From Branchiostoma floridae (taxonomy: Eukaryota > Chordata > Leptocardii > Amphioxiformes > Branchiostomatidae): 64,000 nt of DNA. The position numbers and the translations under genes were made by a program. The first letter of the stretch is position 1; each line of letters starts with the position of its first letter. The DNA is taken from positions 17,909,356 through 17,973,355 of the forward strand of contig NC_049994.1 of the NCBI RefSeq assembly GCF_000003815.2, in the 5' to 3' direction. The notes beneath the pieces are model-generated. The model was not told where the DNA came from. It worked only from the letters and a program-made list of their open reading frames with translations, and ran no database searches. Below, piece by piece: positions 31,756 to 42,847 of this stretch.

Positions 31756-32590
31756 CGTGAGGCGGGACCTAGGCCTAAATGAGATTAAAATTGGAGGGTT
31801 TAGTAGTTGACGTCATAACGCCCACCACACACACAGGGATGTCCCTAGGTAGGTCCGTGTTTAACTTGTTAGGCTTAGGATATCCCCTTTCCTGACTGTA
31901 AGGATTTATACACACAAACTGTAGGCAGGGAAAGGCTAAATTTAAGTCTGGTCATGGGTGAAGTTGAATTGTTTAAACTGCAAGTCCTTAGGTGGGTTAG
32001 TGAAGAACTGGGGTACATTAGTACAGACATTAGTGCAGCTTTAGATTCAACATTTCTAAGATATTGTGTTATGATAATGTTCATGCTTGTTTGAATGTTC
32101 GAATGTACTTTTTCGTTAATCTTCAAGAAGTTGTTATGTCGGCTACTTTTTTTCTGGGACATGCACCCCGGTTTCATTCGTCGTTCTTTGGGAATTTATG
32201 GAGTTGTCTTGGAAAAAGTTCAGCTGTCCTATGAAAAGAAAAATATATATAGTTGTCGTAAATCTTTGTCGTCGGTCTTCCATATAGTCTCGCGAAATAA
32301 AGTGGCTGTAAGAAAATTGCGAACCGGCGCCCCATATAATAAAATTTAACCCCACTCGAAGTTTGCGAGGGAGTTACTGTTGGGGTGCATGCGATCGGGT
32401 CCAAGTACAAATTCCGCTATTCACATTTGACGCCAAAAGACATGTACTCTTATGTAATAATGGCTAGAAGCAAAATTGAATTCCTCTTTTTATCGTCATA
32501 GCACAATGCTGTTCCAAGGAGGCTCTATTCACTGGAAAAACTCCCTCGGTTTTACAATGCTGAATAAGCACGCCCGGAAAATCGCTCTCT
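31756..32590. other. Non-genic stretch, nothing recognised
   Basis: Overlapping short frames on both strands (for example 31875-32177 minus and 32095-32349 plus) do not show family motifs or splice-consistent chains. Confidence 0.4.
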
Positions 32591-32597
32591 ATCAGGG

Positions 32598-32752
32598 GAC
32601 TTTGGCCAAGTTAGGAATTAAAGTCAGGAGTTAGGAGTTAATTGGCCTATGAGTGAACTGACCGGCCGGCGGATACATGACAACTCATTTGTCCGTATTT
32701 GGCCAAATTCTTCTGTTTTGTCATTCAGCTGACACATCTGCTTAGAGACTAC
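32598..32752. mobile_element. MITE, GGCCAAGTTAGGAAT family, copy 1
   Basis: The left part TTGGCCAAGTTAGGAATTAA then AGTCAGGAGTTA, the middle GTGAACTGACCGGCC and the end CATCTGCTTAGAGACTA match 53511-53668 and, inverted, 60312-60498. The end is a variant of TCTGCTTGGAGA. Confidence 0.65.
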
Positions 32753-33480
32753 TCTCCAAGCAATGTTTTACAAAAATGCTGACATAAGCGCGCCCGGAAA
32801 ATCGCCCTCAGCCCTGGTCCCTACACATGAATGTGTACAAAAGACATTCCGCGGGTTTAACGAGCCCCTTTCTTGTCTGTCCCGTTTCTAGGAACCATTC
32901 TCTACCGCCGCCCGCCCCGGATACGGGATTCTTAGGACATAAATCATTCATACAAGACACTTGTTGGATTCTCTACCGCTCTTGGGGAATTCATCTCATC
33001 TCACAGCCGCATCTGGTAGATCCATTTCTTTGTAGTCTCTCTCCCTCACTCTGCGTGACTCCATAGTTCACTGGAAAAATAGTAGAAATAGGACAAATTG
33101 GACATCTATGTAGGTCAATTCCTTTGTATAGTCGCCTCTTCCAGACTTCGAAGTTAGCTGGAAAATAGTAGCAATTGGACAGGTAATTTTCCTGAGGGAT
33201 GAGCCGGCTGGAGGCAGTAGAGCTTGTGTCATATGGGAGAGATGTTACATTCTCATGGCCAATCATTCTCCTTTTTTTTTCTAACACCCATATCTCCGTA
33301 AGAAGATCTAGTAGTTTTAAAAGCCAGACAAAATCATTCATACATTATGATAATGTAACACTTATACTGCTGTCTATAATGTTTTTAGTTCTATGTGTAG
33401 TATAACCGTTAGATCATTTTGTTGTGTAATAGCTGTTGCAATTCAATGTGACATGTACATTGTACAATTGTCCAGTAATA
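32753..33480. other. Non-genic stretch
   Basis: A CGCGCCCGGAAAATCGC block occurs here (32789) and again near 32570, which is a local duplication. No exon was identified. Confidence 0.4.
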
Positions 33481-33481
33481 A

Positions 33482-33562
33482 TATTCATTCGTTCGTTCGT
33501 ATGTTCATTCGTTCGTTCATTTATCCATCTATTCATTCATTCATTTATTCTTTCTTTCTGTT
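33482..33562. repeat. TTCATTCG/TTCATTTA microsatellite
   Basis: Tetranucleotide runs of ATTC, GTTC and TTCA with scattered substitutions. The overlapping frames here are low-complexity. Confidence 0.85.
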
Positions 33563-34680
33563 TCTCAGATCACCACCGTCTCGTGAATCCAGCAGACGCT
33601 CGGTTTCCTACAGGACTTTGCTGCGGTTGGACCCGGGTGAGACCGGAGTTGTGTTCCGCGTTTGAAGAAATATCTTTGTCTCACATTTCGGAAGCATCCT
33701 GTGGCGTTCTTTTGGGTTAAAAAGAGAACGAAATCGTGACTGGAAACTCGTGCTCGTAAAACAGAAAAGTAAAGCTGCGTTTCTTCAGCCCACATCCTCG
33801 TTCCGCAAGGAAGCGCGGGAATTCCGCTGTGATTGACAGCTGTGTAGGACGACCTAGCGGGGAGTGTGACAGAGGGTTAGGACTCGGGTCAGCTGAGCAG
33901 AGCTGAAAACCGCTTGTTGCTGGCAGGACCAAAATCCAGACTGTTGCCGGGCCCGCACAGGCCAGCTCCTCGGTACCAAGTCTAACAAACCGCCGAGGAA
34001 ATTTTGCCTCAGCCACCTGAATTCAAGCAGGCAAAATTACCGAGAGGGTTACGTTTTCCAGGCGGGGATACAAGCTTACAGCGCCGAGGAATCCCAGCCC
34101 GAAGCCCCAGCGGAGTCGGGAGACAAGGTTAATAGCCAGGGTCGCGTTCTTTCACAGGAACTGCAACAGGAAACGTCGCTGGAGCAACGGCAACAACATC
34201 CCCAACATTTGACGGGTTCCGTGACTCACTGAAAACTCGACACAGAGCCCGGTAACGTTTCCTCCACATCTCGAATACCGTCTGCGAATCGGACGATCGA
34301 CTAGTGACGGCTGCCTAGCAACCGACTGTGTGGAGGTATGTGAACATTTATGTCCGAATCTTTCCTTGTTGACGACAAGGAAGTTCAAACTATTTCTGCA
34401 ACCTCCTTGTAAACTGTACATGTTTCTTTATACATCGGAATGTCTGTGTGCTAAGTTGTAACACTAGTGTTAACGCTAACAGAGGAAACCTATTCTGTAT
34501 GACATTATGCAGAACCTACCCTGTCACTAGCGCAGTACGGAGTCTAACAAATTCAAAAACTGCTTTGGATACCAGCCCTGTTTTATATTGGGAAGTGTTC
34601 TAACCTGGTATCCAGCTGTACTATAGCCCCCGAGTCTCTTCTGTCCTCTTTACGAATTTACGGAGCTATAATACGGCTGG
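33563..34680. other. GC-richer non-genic stretch
   Basis: The region has several CpGs and a candidate donor ACCCG|GGTGAGA near 33640. It also has a block CACAGGCCAGCTCCTCGG (33957) found near 20805. A first exon is possible but no protein could be read through it. Confidence 0.3.
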
Positions 34681-34684
34681 ATAC

Positions 34685-34950
34685 TAGGCTAGAAGTGTTC
34701 CTCTTTGCTTGTAAACAGGGCTATAAATGAGGAAGAGTTCGCCAGCATGCATGTTTCAGGAGTAGAACTTGAGCCATCGTTCCCACCCTAAATATGTCTA
34801 TATAGTATAATATACGGCTGGATATAAGGCTAGAAGAATCTTAGAAGTGTTCCTCTTTGCTTGTAAACAGGCTTAGAAATGAGGAAGAGTTCACCAGCAT
34901 GCATGTTTCAGGGGTAGAACTTGTCATGTTCCCACCCTAAATATGTCAAG
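34685..34950. repeat. 152-bp tandem duplication
   Basis: AGAAGTGTTCCTCTTTGCTT then GTAAACAGG(G)CT, GAGGAAGAGTTC, CCAGCATGCATGTTTCAGG and CCCACCCTAAATATGTC occur twice, starting at 34691 and 34843. Confidence 0.8.
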
Positions 34951-35029
34951 TCGCTAATGGAAAAACCTGACGACTTTAACCCACGCGTTGACAGCTGTAC
35001 TTGTACGTGGTAAAAGTTGCCTCCTGACA

Positions 35030-35169
35030 ATCTCCAAGCAGACGTCGGGGTGAGAATTTGCACTTTTTTGAAAATTTGTTCTCCTGTTTTGAGCTCGGCT
35101 GTTGCGTTCGGGAACATGGAGTAGGTAGAAAACGTTCTGAATTCACCTCGCAACATCTGCTTGGAGGTT
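35030..35169. mobile_element. TCTCCAAGCAGA-type MITE
   Basis: The left end is AATCTCCAAGCAGACGTCGG, the right end CGCAACATCTGCTTGGAGGT. The interior GGCTGTTGCGTTCGGGAACA then TGGAG matches parts of the following copy. Confidence 0.75.
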
Positions 35170-35193
35170 AAGTGTACGTGCAACACTAGCCTC

Positions 35194-35484
35194 AATCTCC
35201 AAGCAGATGTTGGGGAACACATTTGAAATTTTTTTCTCTTCTGTTTCTGAGACAGGCTGTTATAGTATGTAAGTTTCAACCAGGCTCTGCGGATCGCTAG
35301 TCAATCATACTACACTTAAAGTACAGTAATGTTATATTGACTCGTATGGCCGGACGACTCCCCTAGCGTACTCTATCTGTCCAATTTCTACTATTAAACC
35401 ACCAATCCGCGGAGCCTGGTACGTAGAGGCTATGTTATATGCCAGGAACATGGTGAGTTCATCTCGCAACATCTGCTTGGAGAT
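35194..35484. mobile_element. TCTCCAAGCAGA-type MITE carrying a nested element
   Basis: The outer ends are AATCTCCAAGCAGATGTTGG and CGCAACATCTGCTTGGAGAT. Removing 35271-35435 restores a unit like 35030-35169 (GGCTGTTATA ... GCCAGGAACATGG). Thus one hairpin inserted into another. Confidence 0.7.
35271..35435. mobile_element. Nested TAGCCTC-type MITE
   Basis: ACCAGGCTCTGCGGATCG on the left faces CCGCGGAGCCTGGTACGTAG then AGGCTA on the right. It shares CGACTCCCCTAGCGTACTCT with 27360-27507 and 53308-53473. Confidence 0.7.
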
Positions 35485-35792
35485 ACGTGTTGTCACGCGC
35501 TCTTTTCATGGGGAACTGTTTAAACACGTATTTTCTACACCAGTAAGCAGAACCCACAATAGGGGCCTTGTTTTCTGGTCCTCATAATGTTGTCTTTCCA
35601 TAAGCATGTTTTCGAAGTAATTCGACTACTTAAACGTCCGTAACGTAAACAACATGATGCGCATATGCACATGTATCTAAACAATGTGGTGCGCGTTATA
35701 TGTTCATGTAGCTGGACAGCATAGAAAACAAAGGAGTGTTCACTAAAATTTAGATACTGTAAAATATAGTGTGCGAAAGGGAATAGTTAGGG

Positions 35793-35960
35793 ATGTCCCT
35801 GTAGCTCAACTGGTAGCAGCCTCACAGTTAAGCTGCTGGTTACAAGTAGTTTGCTGGGTAGGGCATCTCGGTTGGGGCTGCACCCGTCTTTCGGTAGGAA
35901 CGTAGAGTATAATATACCCTGCTACCGAATTTACAGCAAGGGAACTTGTTACGTGTTTTA
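35793..35960 (+). mobile_element. tRNA-derived SINE
   Basis: TGTAGCTCAACTGGTAGCAG fits tRNA box A, followed by GTTAAGCTGCTGGTTACAAG in the box B position. The 3' body GGGCTGCACCCGTCTTTCGG then TAGGAACGTAGAG is not tRNA. The T arm does not fold well, so it is not a working tRNA. Confidence 0.55.
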
Positions 35961-35983
35961 GTCGTAGGTGCAAAAGATCTGCT

Positions 35984-36097
35984 CTCCAAGCAGAGGATCT
36001 GTTCCGGTTGTGTTTGACGTGTTTTAGGCGTTTTCGTACCGTTTTTCGTCATGTCCATTTGGAAAACACAGCAGGAGCCCAACCTCTTCTTGGAGAA
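35984..36097. mobile_element. Short TCTCCAAGCAGAGG hairpin
   Basis: CTCTCCAAGCAGAGGATCTG on the left pairs loosely with AGCCCAACCTCTTCTTGGAG on the right. The interior has GTTTTAGGCGTTTTCGTACC, reminiscent of the 41321 family. It is a diverged copy. Confidence 0.5.
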
Positions 36098-36639
36098 TAC
36101 AAAACTAAGAAAAAAAGTCTGAAGAATGTTCTCTTTGTTAGTTTCCCATGACATGTTGTGACTCACTCGTGTGGTTTTGTCGCCTGGGAGTTCACATTCT
36201 CCAACTAAACCCGAAAGAATTTTGGCCAATCGTTGGTTTTATAATACGTGCCTATTAAATAAAATATTAAATGTTGAACCGGTATGCGCAACAAAACAGT
36301 GTGAATGAAAAGTCAATACCTCGGTGCACACAGTTTCTCGGTGAGTGAATATAACGAAAAAGAGAAAATGTTTGCTAGGAGTTTAATTTCTCGGTGGGAA
36401 AAAAATTATGTATTTGCAGTGGTTTAGATGTCGTGATTGAAACGAGGGGATTGGTAGACAGAGGACAGAGCAAAAATTTTCGCGAACTTAAATAAATCTA
36501 ACGCGAATATTTCGCTCTTTACAGTACAGTATACAATTTGTAAATTTAAAGTCCCATAATCTCCAAGCAGATCCTGCGGTAGGATAAGATTTTCAAGAGG
36601 GTCTGCATGGGGGGTTCCGACAACGATTTACGCTGAATT

Positions 36640-36790
36640 CAGAAGAACCCCCTACGTATTACGCTAAATCAAGGAAGCCATTAACGCTAGATTTGGTCGC
36701 CTCGCTACGAATTACGCAGATAAGATGGTTTTCCCTACGAATTACGGGAAATAAAATGGGCTGCCTACGCCTTACGGAAAAGAGCATACA
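36640..36790. repeat. Array of CCTACGAATTACG motifs
   Basis: Variants of (C)CTACG(A/T)ATTACG occur about every 40 bp: 36650, 36713, 36751 and 36767, with TTTACGCTGAATT and TTAACGCTAGATT between them. No coding frame explains the period. Confidence 0.5.
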
Positions 36791-37049
36791 GACCCACTCT
36801 TCAATTGCATCCCTCCTTTCAGTCTCAAAGAATGTCAGGGAATAAAAGCAAACAAACTGATGCGGCTATAATAGCGATGTGACAGCCTACTCGTGTAACA
36901 TCACATACCATTTTAAATACCATTAGTAATGGCATTCCGAACGAGCGAAGAAGTCAAGTTTACTGGGTGACGAAATGTCGAAGGTCACGGGGTCACGTGA
37001 CCTGTGGGCGGAGAACACATTCCGCTGCAGTCGCGAGGCTGTTAAGGTA

Positions 37050-37195
37050 GAGGCTTTAATTTGGTGTGGGGCATGCCCCGATGCGGCCGAAGAAATGGAG
37101 GAGTTCCCCTTTCCCGTCAGGGTCATGCCTCCTCGTAATTTAGACTTGGCGCTCTGATCGGTCGATCGAATCGCGCCTAATCGGAGGGAGGTATA
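37050..37195. mobile_element. Half copy of the GGCGCGATT hairpin MITE
   Basis: GTCAGGGTCATGCCTCCTCG then TAATTTAGA and GATCGAATCGCGCCTAAT match the right arm of 55652-55836. The left arm is degraded. Confidence 0.65.
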
Positions 37196-37744
37196 ACGAT
37201 ATTCTATCTCAGATTCACAATACCCCCAAACCCCTTGCCTAGCCTCGTGTTTCCACAGTAACAAGTAAGGACAAGTAGGCAAACGATCGTTTAGCGCGGA
37301 AGTCAAGGACCGGTCATGACTTCTCGGTCCGGCCTTCAATCGTTAACTGAAAGTGGCTTATCTCCAAGCAGATGTAATAGTCGTGTTTGTTTTGAGCGTG
37401 CATTGTATTTGTACGTTTTTCTAGAGGTGCGCGCTATTTGTAAATGGCACTGTACCTGTAAAAAAACGCTCCACAACTAGAAAGGTAATATTTGCAAGCA
37501 AATACAGAATGTTACCTTCACATGTTGTAGTCTAACACTGGCAACTGTTTTGTTCATTCTTATTTGAACACATTTCTAAATGTAGTGACCCGAGCTCCTC
37601 TAGATCTGACATTTGCTACATTATGTAACCGAACACCACATGGTGTCTGCTACTTTACCGGTTACCATGGTGACAGCCGTCTGGTCCAGGTCGTTGACCT
37701 TATTTGTGCGGAGAAGAAGAAGAAGAAACAAAGCAAAAACAATA

Positions 37745-38390
37745 TGTAGACTGGTTTATTGAGCAATATGCATAATAGTCCTCTTGGCAGCCTATGGGGC
37801 TGAATTACGAGGATATAACAATCATGAACAGTACAGAAAAACTTCATGAACGTTGTTAAAACAATAGTTACTACTTGAAATACAAAATCGACGTAATACA
37901 AAATTTGTTACGTTCAAGGAATCCCGCTATTTACAGGTTTGACTTTATACAGACTTTTAAAACAAGACAACTTTGTAAAAAAGAGTTCGTACGTCCGCAT
38001 GAGGAGGCCATAATTGTAGTAGTGTAACTGAGAAGTAAAGTACAGCTAGAGTTCGTTAAGCGTTTCTACAATGGCCGGGATGGCGCTTGTCCTGTAGCGC
38101 TTTGACCCAGAAGGCTGCTGGTACTGTCCAGAGTTGCGTAGGTTTCTACCGTGCTGTTGGGCACGGGTGGGGGGCAGCCAAGAACAGAACCGTGGGGATT
38201 TCTCAACTTTGGTAGCAAAGTCAACACACAGGCTCCGACGGCGGTCTGATAGGCGTTGGAGATTGAGCTGTTCTAGCGTTTCTGAGTAGGAATTGTACCG
38301 GCGTCCAATGATCATTTTGCAGGCACGTTTCTGCACTCGCTCTAATATGTTCCCTTCTGTGAAGGTAACATAAAAAAATGTGCTCAAAAC
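37745..38390 (-). mobile_element. CR1/L2-like non-LTR retroelement 3' end
   Basis: A minus frame (to 38046) reads LERVQKRACKMIIGRRYNSY then SETLEQLNLQRLSDRRRSLC, later SPRFCSWLPPTRAQQHGRNL. This LERVQKRA...LPPTR tail is typical of the C-terminus of CR1/L2-type reverse transcriptases. A 3' UTR follows with TCCTCGTAATTCAGCCCCAT then AGGCTGCC, and AATAAA near 37760. The copy lacks the polymerase core. TCTCCAAGCAGAT (37362) and ATCTGCTTGGAGAT (38404) lie on either side. Confidence 0.8.
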
Positions 38391-38419
38391 AAGTCCAACT
38401 GCAATATCTGCTTGGAGAT

Positions 38420-39210
38420 TAAAGATAACTCAACCCATTTGTACAGTGTCATTATCAAGAGTGTTTTACATTTATTTTTGCAATGTATCTATTGTGACCT
38501 TTACTATAGCTAGTCTAGATACGTCATGCTTTCATGAATTTTCATCACATAAAATGACTTCTAAATGTTACTGGTACCTTATCATGTTAGAGTAATGTTT
38601 ATCCTGTTTTTTTTTTTTCATCTTTGATAATTTTTAGCGTCAGCAACATTCATTTTACTGTACTGGCTTTCGGACAATAATAGACTTTGATCCCTGACAA
38701 CCTTAGGACAACATAAAAAGTAGATTTTATTCCCGTTTCTTTTGTTTATATATATAGTAAATGAGATCGACACTATAGAATTGCACACCAATGTTTAGGA
38801 AGGGGGGTTACAACATCATTGCATTGTACAAACCACTGTGTGCACCATGTTGTTGTTTAGAACAGAAGTTAAGTTTGAGATGGTATTAGAAACTTTAATA
38901 GCAGACCTTGGAATTGTGTAGCTTGCTCTGCATAGTTCACACACACCAGAAATACGAATTGATGATGCAAATATGTTAAACAATTGGTGTGCATGTCATT
39001 TACATGAAGGTTTTGTTTTCGAGAATATGTTCACTGTTTCGGGGCCAAAATGATGCATAATAGGCCTTTACCAGCTGCACCTTGTCGTGTGTGTGCCGCC
39101 ATAGCGTGCCAAGTCTAATCCCGCACAGACCCGGTACAGTGTCACACGGCCTCCCGTCCGGGGTGCAGGGATACACGTGTTTATTGTGCTTTCTTCTCTC
39201 CTCCTCTTAG
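38420..39210. other. Region upstream of PRR15-like gene 1
   Basis: No open frame of note. It ends in the pyrimidine tract CTTTCTTCTCTCCTCCTCTTAG, a strong acceptor that suggests an upstream noncoding exon not identified here. Confidence 0.5.
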
Positions 39211-39391
39211 GGTCTTTAAGGATTCTTAAAGGAGAGCCTAAGACATACGAAGTGGAAACTATTTCTTGAAGACGTTTGTTTCCAAGCAAGGATTCCTTGG
39301 CGGTGAGAACGGCGCCATCTTGACGACTCAAGACACAAGGAGTCGGAAATAAGAAGATATTTTCTTCAGCTAAACGTCTTCAAGACGCAAG

Positions 39392-39904
39392 ATGAACTCC
39401 TCGAAGTGGTGGGGAAACCTGTGGGGCAAGTCCAAGTCCAAGAAGCAGTACAAGAAAGCTTTCTCCTCCGGAGCACCTCCCGAGACTGAAGGAGAAGACG
39501 TAGACGACGCCCAAGACGGCGGAAAACGCCGCAACGGCTCCTGGGACAACCTTGACGCCGGTGACCTTGACCTTCAGAAGGTCAGCCCGACCAACAACAA
39601 GGACGTCAGCCGGACCATGCAGGGCAGGATCAGGTCAAAGGTCAATCCTCATCTTGCAGACAGCTCGAACAAGATCATAAGGAAGTCGGACAGTTGTCCG
39701 TTTAGAAGGAACGTCGGGATCTCAAACTCCGGGCGGTTTAAGGAGCACAAGTACCGCATGGGCGTCTTCGACAGGCCGGACTTCTTTAGTGACCCCAGTA
39801 GCAACTCCTCCGAGAGACAAGACAGAGGGTCACCTAGGATGGGTACTCGGTCGCCGAGAAGGGAAGCCAAGCTACCACCGGCTCCCCTGGTGACTGACTT
39901 GTGA
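39392..39904 (+). CDS. PRR15-like protein 1 (170 aa)
   Basis: The single coding exon likely begins at 39211, after the acceptor CCTCCTCTTAG, with the start at AAGATGAACTCC. The protein opens with MNSSKWWGNLWGKSKSKKQY. Tandem Trp plus basic residues is the N-terminal mark of vertebrate PRR15 and PRR15L. It has a central RSKVNPHLADSSNKIIRKSD block and the family's best-conserved motif near the C-terminus, ISNSGRFKEHKYR, then FDRPDFF. Most of the rest is polar and probably disordered. PRR15 family proteins are small; this one is longer. The molecular role is poorly known, with links to postmitotic and placental or gut cells in mammals. It ends in PLVTDL, like its paralogue's LETDL. Confidence 0.75.
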   Translation: MNSSKWWGNLWGKSKSKKQYKKAFSSGAPPETEGEDVDDAQDGGKRRNGSWDNLDAGDLDLQKVSPTNNKDVSRTMQGRIRSKVNPHLADSSNKIIRKSDSCPFRRNVGISNSGRFKEHKYRMGVFDRPDFFSDPSSNSSERQDRGSPRMGTRSPRREAKLPPAPLVTDL

Positions 39905-40195
39905 CGTGAGACTGTTGTTTTCTTTAGTGTGGATTGAGATGCTACTTAGCGGTGAGGTAGTTGAGTGGTGAACAACAAACCGAGGGATTTAGAGGAGACT
40001 GAGAGCACCTGTCGGATTTTACTTCTCTTCCCTGGGAAAAAAATCGGCGCGACTTGTGACGACAGAGTTGTTGTTGTTGTCTCTTTTATGTGGACTGAAA
40101 AGTAGTTTCGTGGTGAGTTAGCTGATGGCAAAAAAACAAACGATGGGATTTGAGAAGCCACCTGTTCGATTGTTTTCTCCCGTGGCAAAATTGAC
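39896..40195 (+). repeat. 146-bp tandem duplication in the 3' UTR
   Basis: CTTGTGACG...GTTGTTTTCTTTAGTGTGGA then CTGAAAAGTAGTT-like sequence, AACAAAC(C/G)GA and CACCTGT(C/T)GGATT-like text occur twice, at about 39897 and 40049. The first copy starts in the last codons and the stop of the gene. Confidence 0.6.
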
Positions 40196-41157
40196 GTATC
40201 TACGAATCTCAGAGCTGAAAAAAAAAAAAAAACTGACGCTCATTTTCGCACAAAATCCGCTGGATATTTTGTGTGATTTGCTGGAAAACTTTGGACCGTG
40301 TTTCAATATGGAAACAAAATTATGGAATGCTGGTTCTCAATCCCGTGGTGCACCTGGTTTAGTGGAAGATCTCGCGAGAGGTTAAAACGCGAACGAGACG
40401 TTCGATTGTTCTGCCATGACGTGATGAATGACCTTGTTGACCTGAGCTTTTACTCTTCAAGAGGACTGAAGAGGACTCTTGTCGGGTCTTTCGTACAATG
40501 GCCTCGCATTGTTACCAAGCTTGATCGAACAAGTTGTCAAGACGTTGAATGCGGATTTGACGTGTCTTTGTATTCAAGAAGAGGCCTTGAAAAAAAAAAG
40601 GAGAGAAGTCAACAGTGTGTGGCTCGCAGCTGACCAAATGTGCGACGCCATCTTTAAACATGGAGATGAATAAAACGTCGTCTGCGTTGCCTAGCGACAT
40701 TTGCGTCCCTCTGGGGTCAACATATCCTTTTGAAAACCAAATATGGCCTTTGCAATTTGCTAATTGGGCTTTGAGCAGAGAAGCAGCAATTAAACAGCAA
40801 TTTCTTACATTCCATTAATTGAGATGAAAGGTCACAGAACGCATGATTTCATTCTATTAGTTTTATGTGATGTCTGAGATGCTAAATATTAATGATGTTC
40901 TGTCAATGGAGATTTTCTTCGTGTTGTTTTCTTCTAATCTGGCATGACTTGGATTGAAAAGCCGCAGAGAGAATGATTTTATTCTATTAATTTGATGTTA
41001 AATATTGATGATGTTCTGTCGTAGGAGATTTTCGTGATGTAGTTTTGTTCTAAACTATTTGCCATCATGACATCAAGTTTGCATATTTTGTTAGGGATGG
41101 ACCAGAAAGAATGATGGAGGAGGGGGGGGGGGGTCGTGAAAATGTTGCTGCAATTTA
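40196..41157. other. Downstream of PRR15-like gene 1
   Basis: Frames at 40298-40633 and 40479-40673 overlap with no family features. ATTCTATTAATTTGATGTTAAATATTGATGATGTTCTGTC-type text occurs twice (about 40852 and 40977), a further small duplication. A G run is at about 41123-41133. Confidence 0.4.
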
Positions 41158-41533
41158 ATCTTCAGACAGATTTACCAGTGGTATAAGATAGTATCACAGA
41201 TGGCTAAGAAGTATAGCTGGCCAATGGGAGTCATCAGCCACTCCGGTAGCCAAACACACTCCTAGGCCGGCTTCACTCCTCTGGCAGCTTTTCGTACTAT
41301 CTTGGGCTACCATAGGATTACTCTCCAAGTAGAGGTTAGGCTCTGGCTGTTTTTTTAACGTTTTTTAGTCGTTTTTATCGGGCTTTCTATTTTGTCATTT
41401 TTCTTGAAGTACGCCAGCCACAGCAAGATATTAAAAAAAATAGAAAGCCCGATAAAAACGACTAAAAAAAACGTTAAAAAAACAGCGGAGCCTAACCTCT
41501 GCTTGGAGAGTACCGTAGGATCTGCTTGGAAAT
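41158..41533. mobile_element. Outer TCTCCAAGCAGA-type MITE hosting another
   Basis: ATCTTCAGACAGATTTACCA to ATCTGCTTGGAAAT, flanked by TA. The interior GATAGTATCACAGATGGCTA matches the 20838 family. The 41321-41510 element sits near its right end. Confidence 0.75.
41321..41510. mobile_element. Foldback MITE, CTCTCCAAGCAGAGG family, copy 2
   Basis: CTCTCCAAGTAGAGGTTAGG and CCTAACCTCTGCTTGGAGAG are the ends, TA on both sides. Long arms include TTTTTATCGGGCTTTCTATT. It is nested in 41158-41533. Confidence 0.9.
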
Positions 41534-41861
41534 TAGCTGCAATTTTTCGTTGTCGTATCTATTGCTCTGTCTATTTTTCATGACAATTTTACATCTTTTT
41601 TTTATGCCTGTATAACATTTTTCGTTCTCAGTCCGTTCGCTTTATCTTAACCTTGTAACATTTCTACTCTATTTATGAAAACTTTGCTGCAATTCCCTGG
41701 ACGTTAAAAAGAGATTGTAAATAGTCACCTTTATAAATCCACGTTCTAGCTCTATTACAGCATATTTCTACTCGAATATCTTTCGGGAGAAGAAACATGA
41801 TGTAACGGTTTATTTTGTTCACTGTATACTGTACAGTTACCAGGGCGGGCCCTTGACGATT

Positions 41862-41941
41862 ATTCTCCAAGCAGAGGTTGGGTCGCGGAGATAGTAGTGG
41901 TCCTCGCTCCTCTCTGCGACCCAACCTCTGCTTGTAGATTG
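41862..41941. mobile_element. 80-bp hairpin with CTCCAAGCAGAGG ends
   Basis: TCTCCAAGCAGAGGTTGGGT then CGC pairs with GCGACCCAACCTCTGCTTGT then AGA around a loop of about 30 bases. This is the smallest member of the family in the window. Confidence 0.8.
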
Positions 41942-42394
41942 CTTCATAATAGCCTACGGTTATTTGGGTAACCCTGGCTGTTTTTCTTTCATACAGCCAA
42001 ATAAGTTAAATCACATCAAATCAAAGATATTCCCAATTCTTCATTTTGCTCTCAAGACCCTCTCTCCATCTCAAGATCGTCCCTGGTCCACCCTAATCAT
42101 GTAAAGTTGCTATTTATTCTGCACACGGATTTTCATATAGTAGTTTTGTACACTAAATGATTAACTTAAGGTTTTTTTCATGCAGTGAAATAGAAAGTTT
42201 GATGTTCGTGCATTTACGATTCAGCCTATCTTTTAATATTGGTCACATTAAGCTTAAAAAGACGCTGAAAAATACATACTCAAAATTGTATACATCTTTA
42301 TAACTTTAACTTTTGTGCAGAAATAAATTTCTCAAAATTTATTCTAAACATCGCAAACTGTTGAGTGTCCAGAGCAATCTGCGAGTCAGGATTT

Positions 42395-42545
42395 TTTTCG
42401 TGGGGTCGTGTGGCCCAGAGGTCCTGGGTTCGAATCCTGTCATGCTACCGATCTTTGGGAAGGCCTTGGGAAAGGCACTGCTTTACACGACTTTCCTCAC
42501 TCCACCCAGGTGTAGAAATGGGTACCTGACTTGTTGAATGTTGAA
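42395..42545 (+). mobile_element. tRNA-derived SINE
   Basis: TGGCCCAGAGGTCCTGGGTT then CGAATCC fits a box B. The body GGGAAAGGCACTGCTTTACA then CGACTTTCCTCACTCCACCC, AGGTGTAGAAATGGGTACCT is shared with 58556-58740 and 56440-56600. Confidence 0.75.
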
Positions 42546-42847
42546 ATTCGTGATTCATACCAAACGTCTTTTCAAGTTTAATGTGGCCGGTAACGTTACC
42601 ATTTGCATGTAGGGTTTACAGATTAATTTTACAGTGTGGCTTGGTCATGTTGCGTATTTGATTAAATTTGTCGATTTATTAATTGGCTATTTGATTGATT
42701 GATTTGATTTACTACTTTATTGCTTGATTCAATCAATGACTTTTTGATAGGTTGAGGATCCACTGTCACATCGATTACGTGGAGGGACGAATTCGCTGTG
42801 ACACCGGCCTGGTTTTACGTTTTTTTGACGTTTTGCTCGAGAATGAT

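Noticed and set aside
32991-33341. Minus-strand frame of 116 codons
   Set aside because: No motif or splice support; it crosses blocks without conservation elsewhere in the window.
35793-35870. A working tRNA gene
   Set aside because: Box A is good, but the T arm and acceptor stem do not pair and a non-tRNA body follows, so it was called a SINE.
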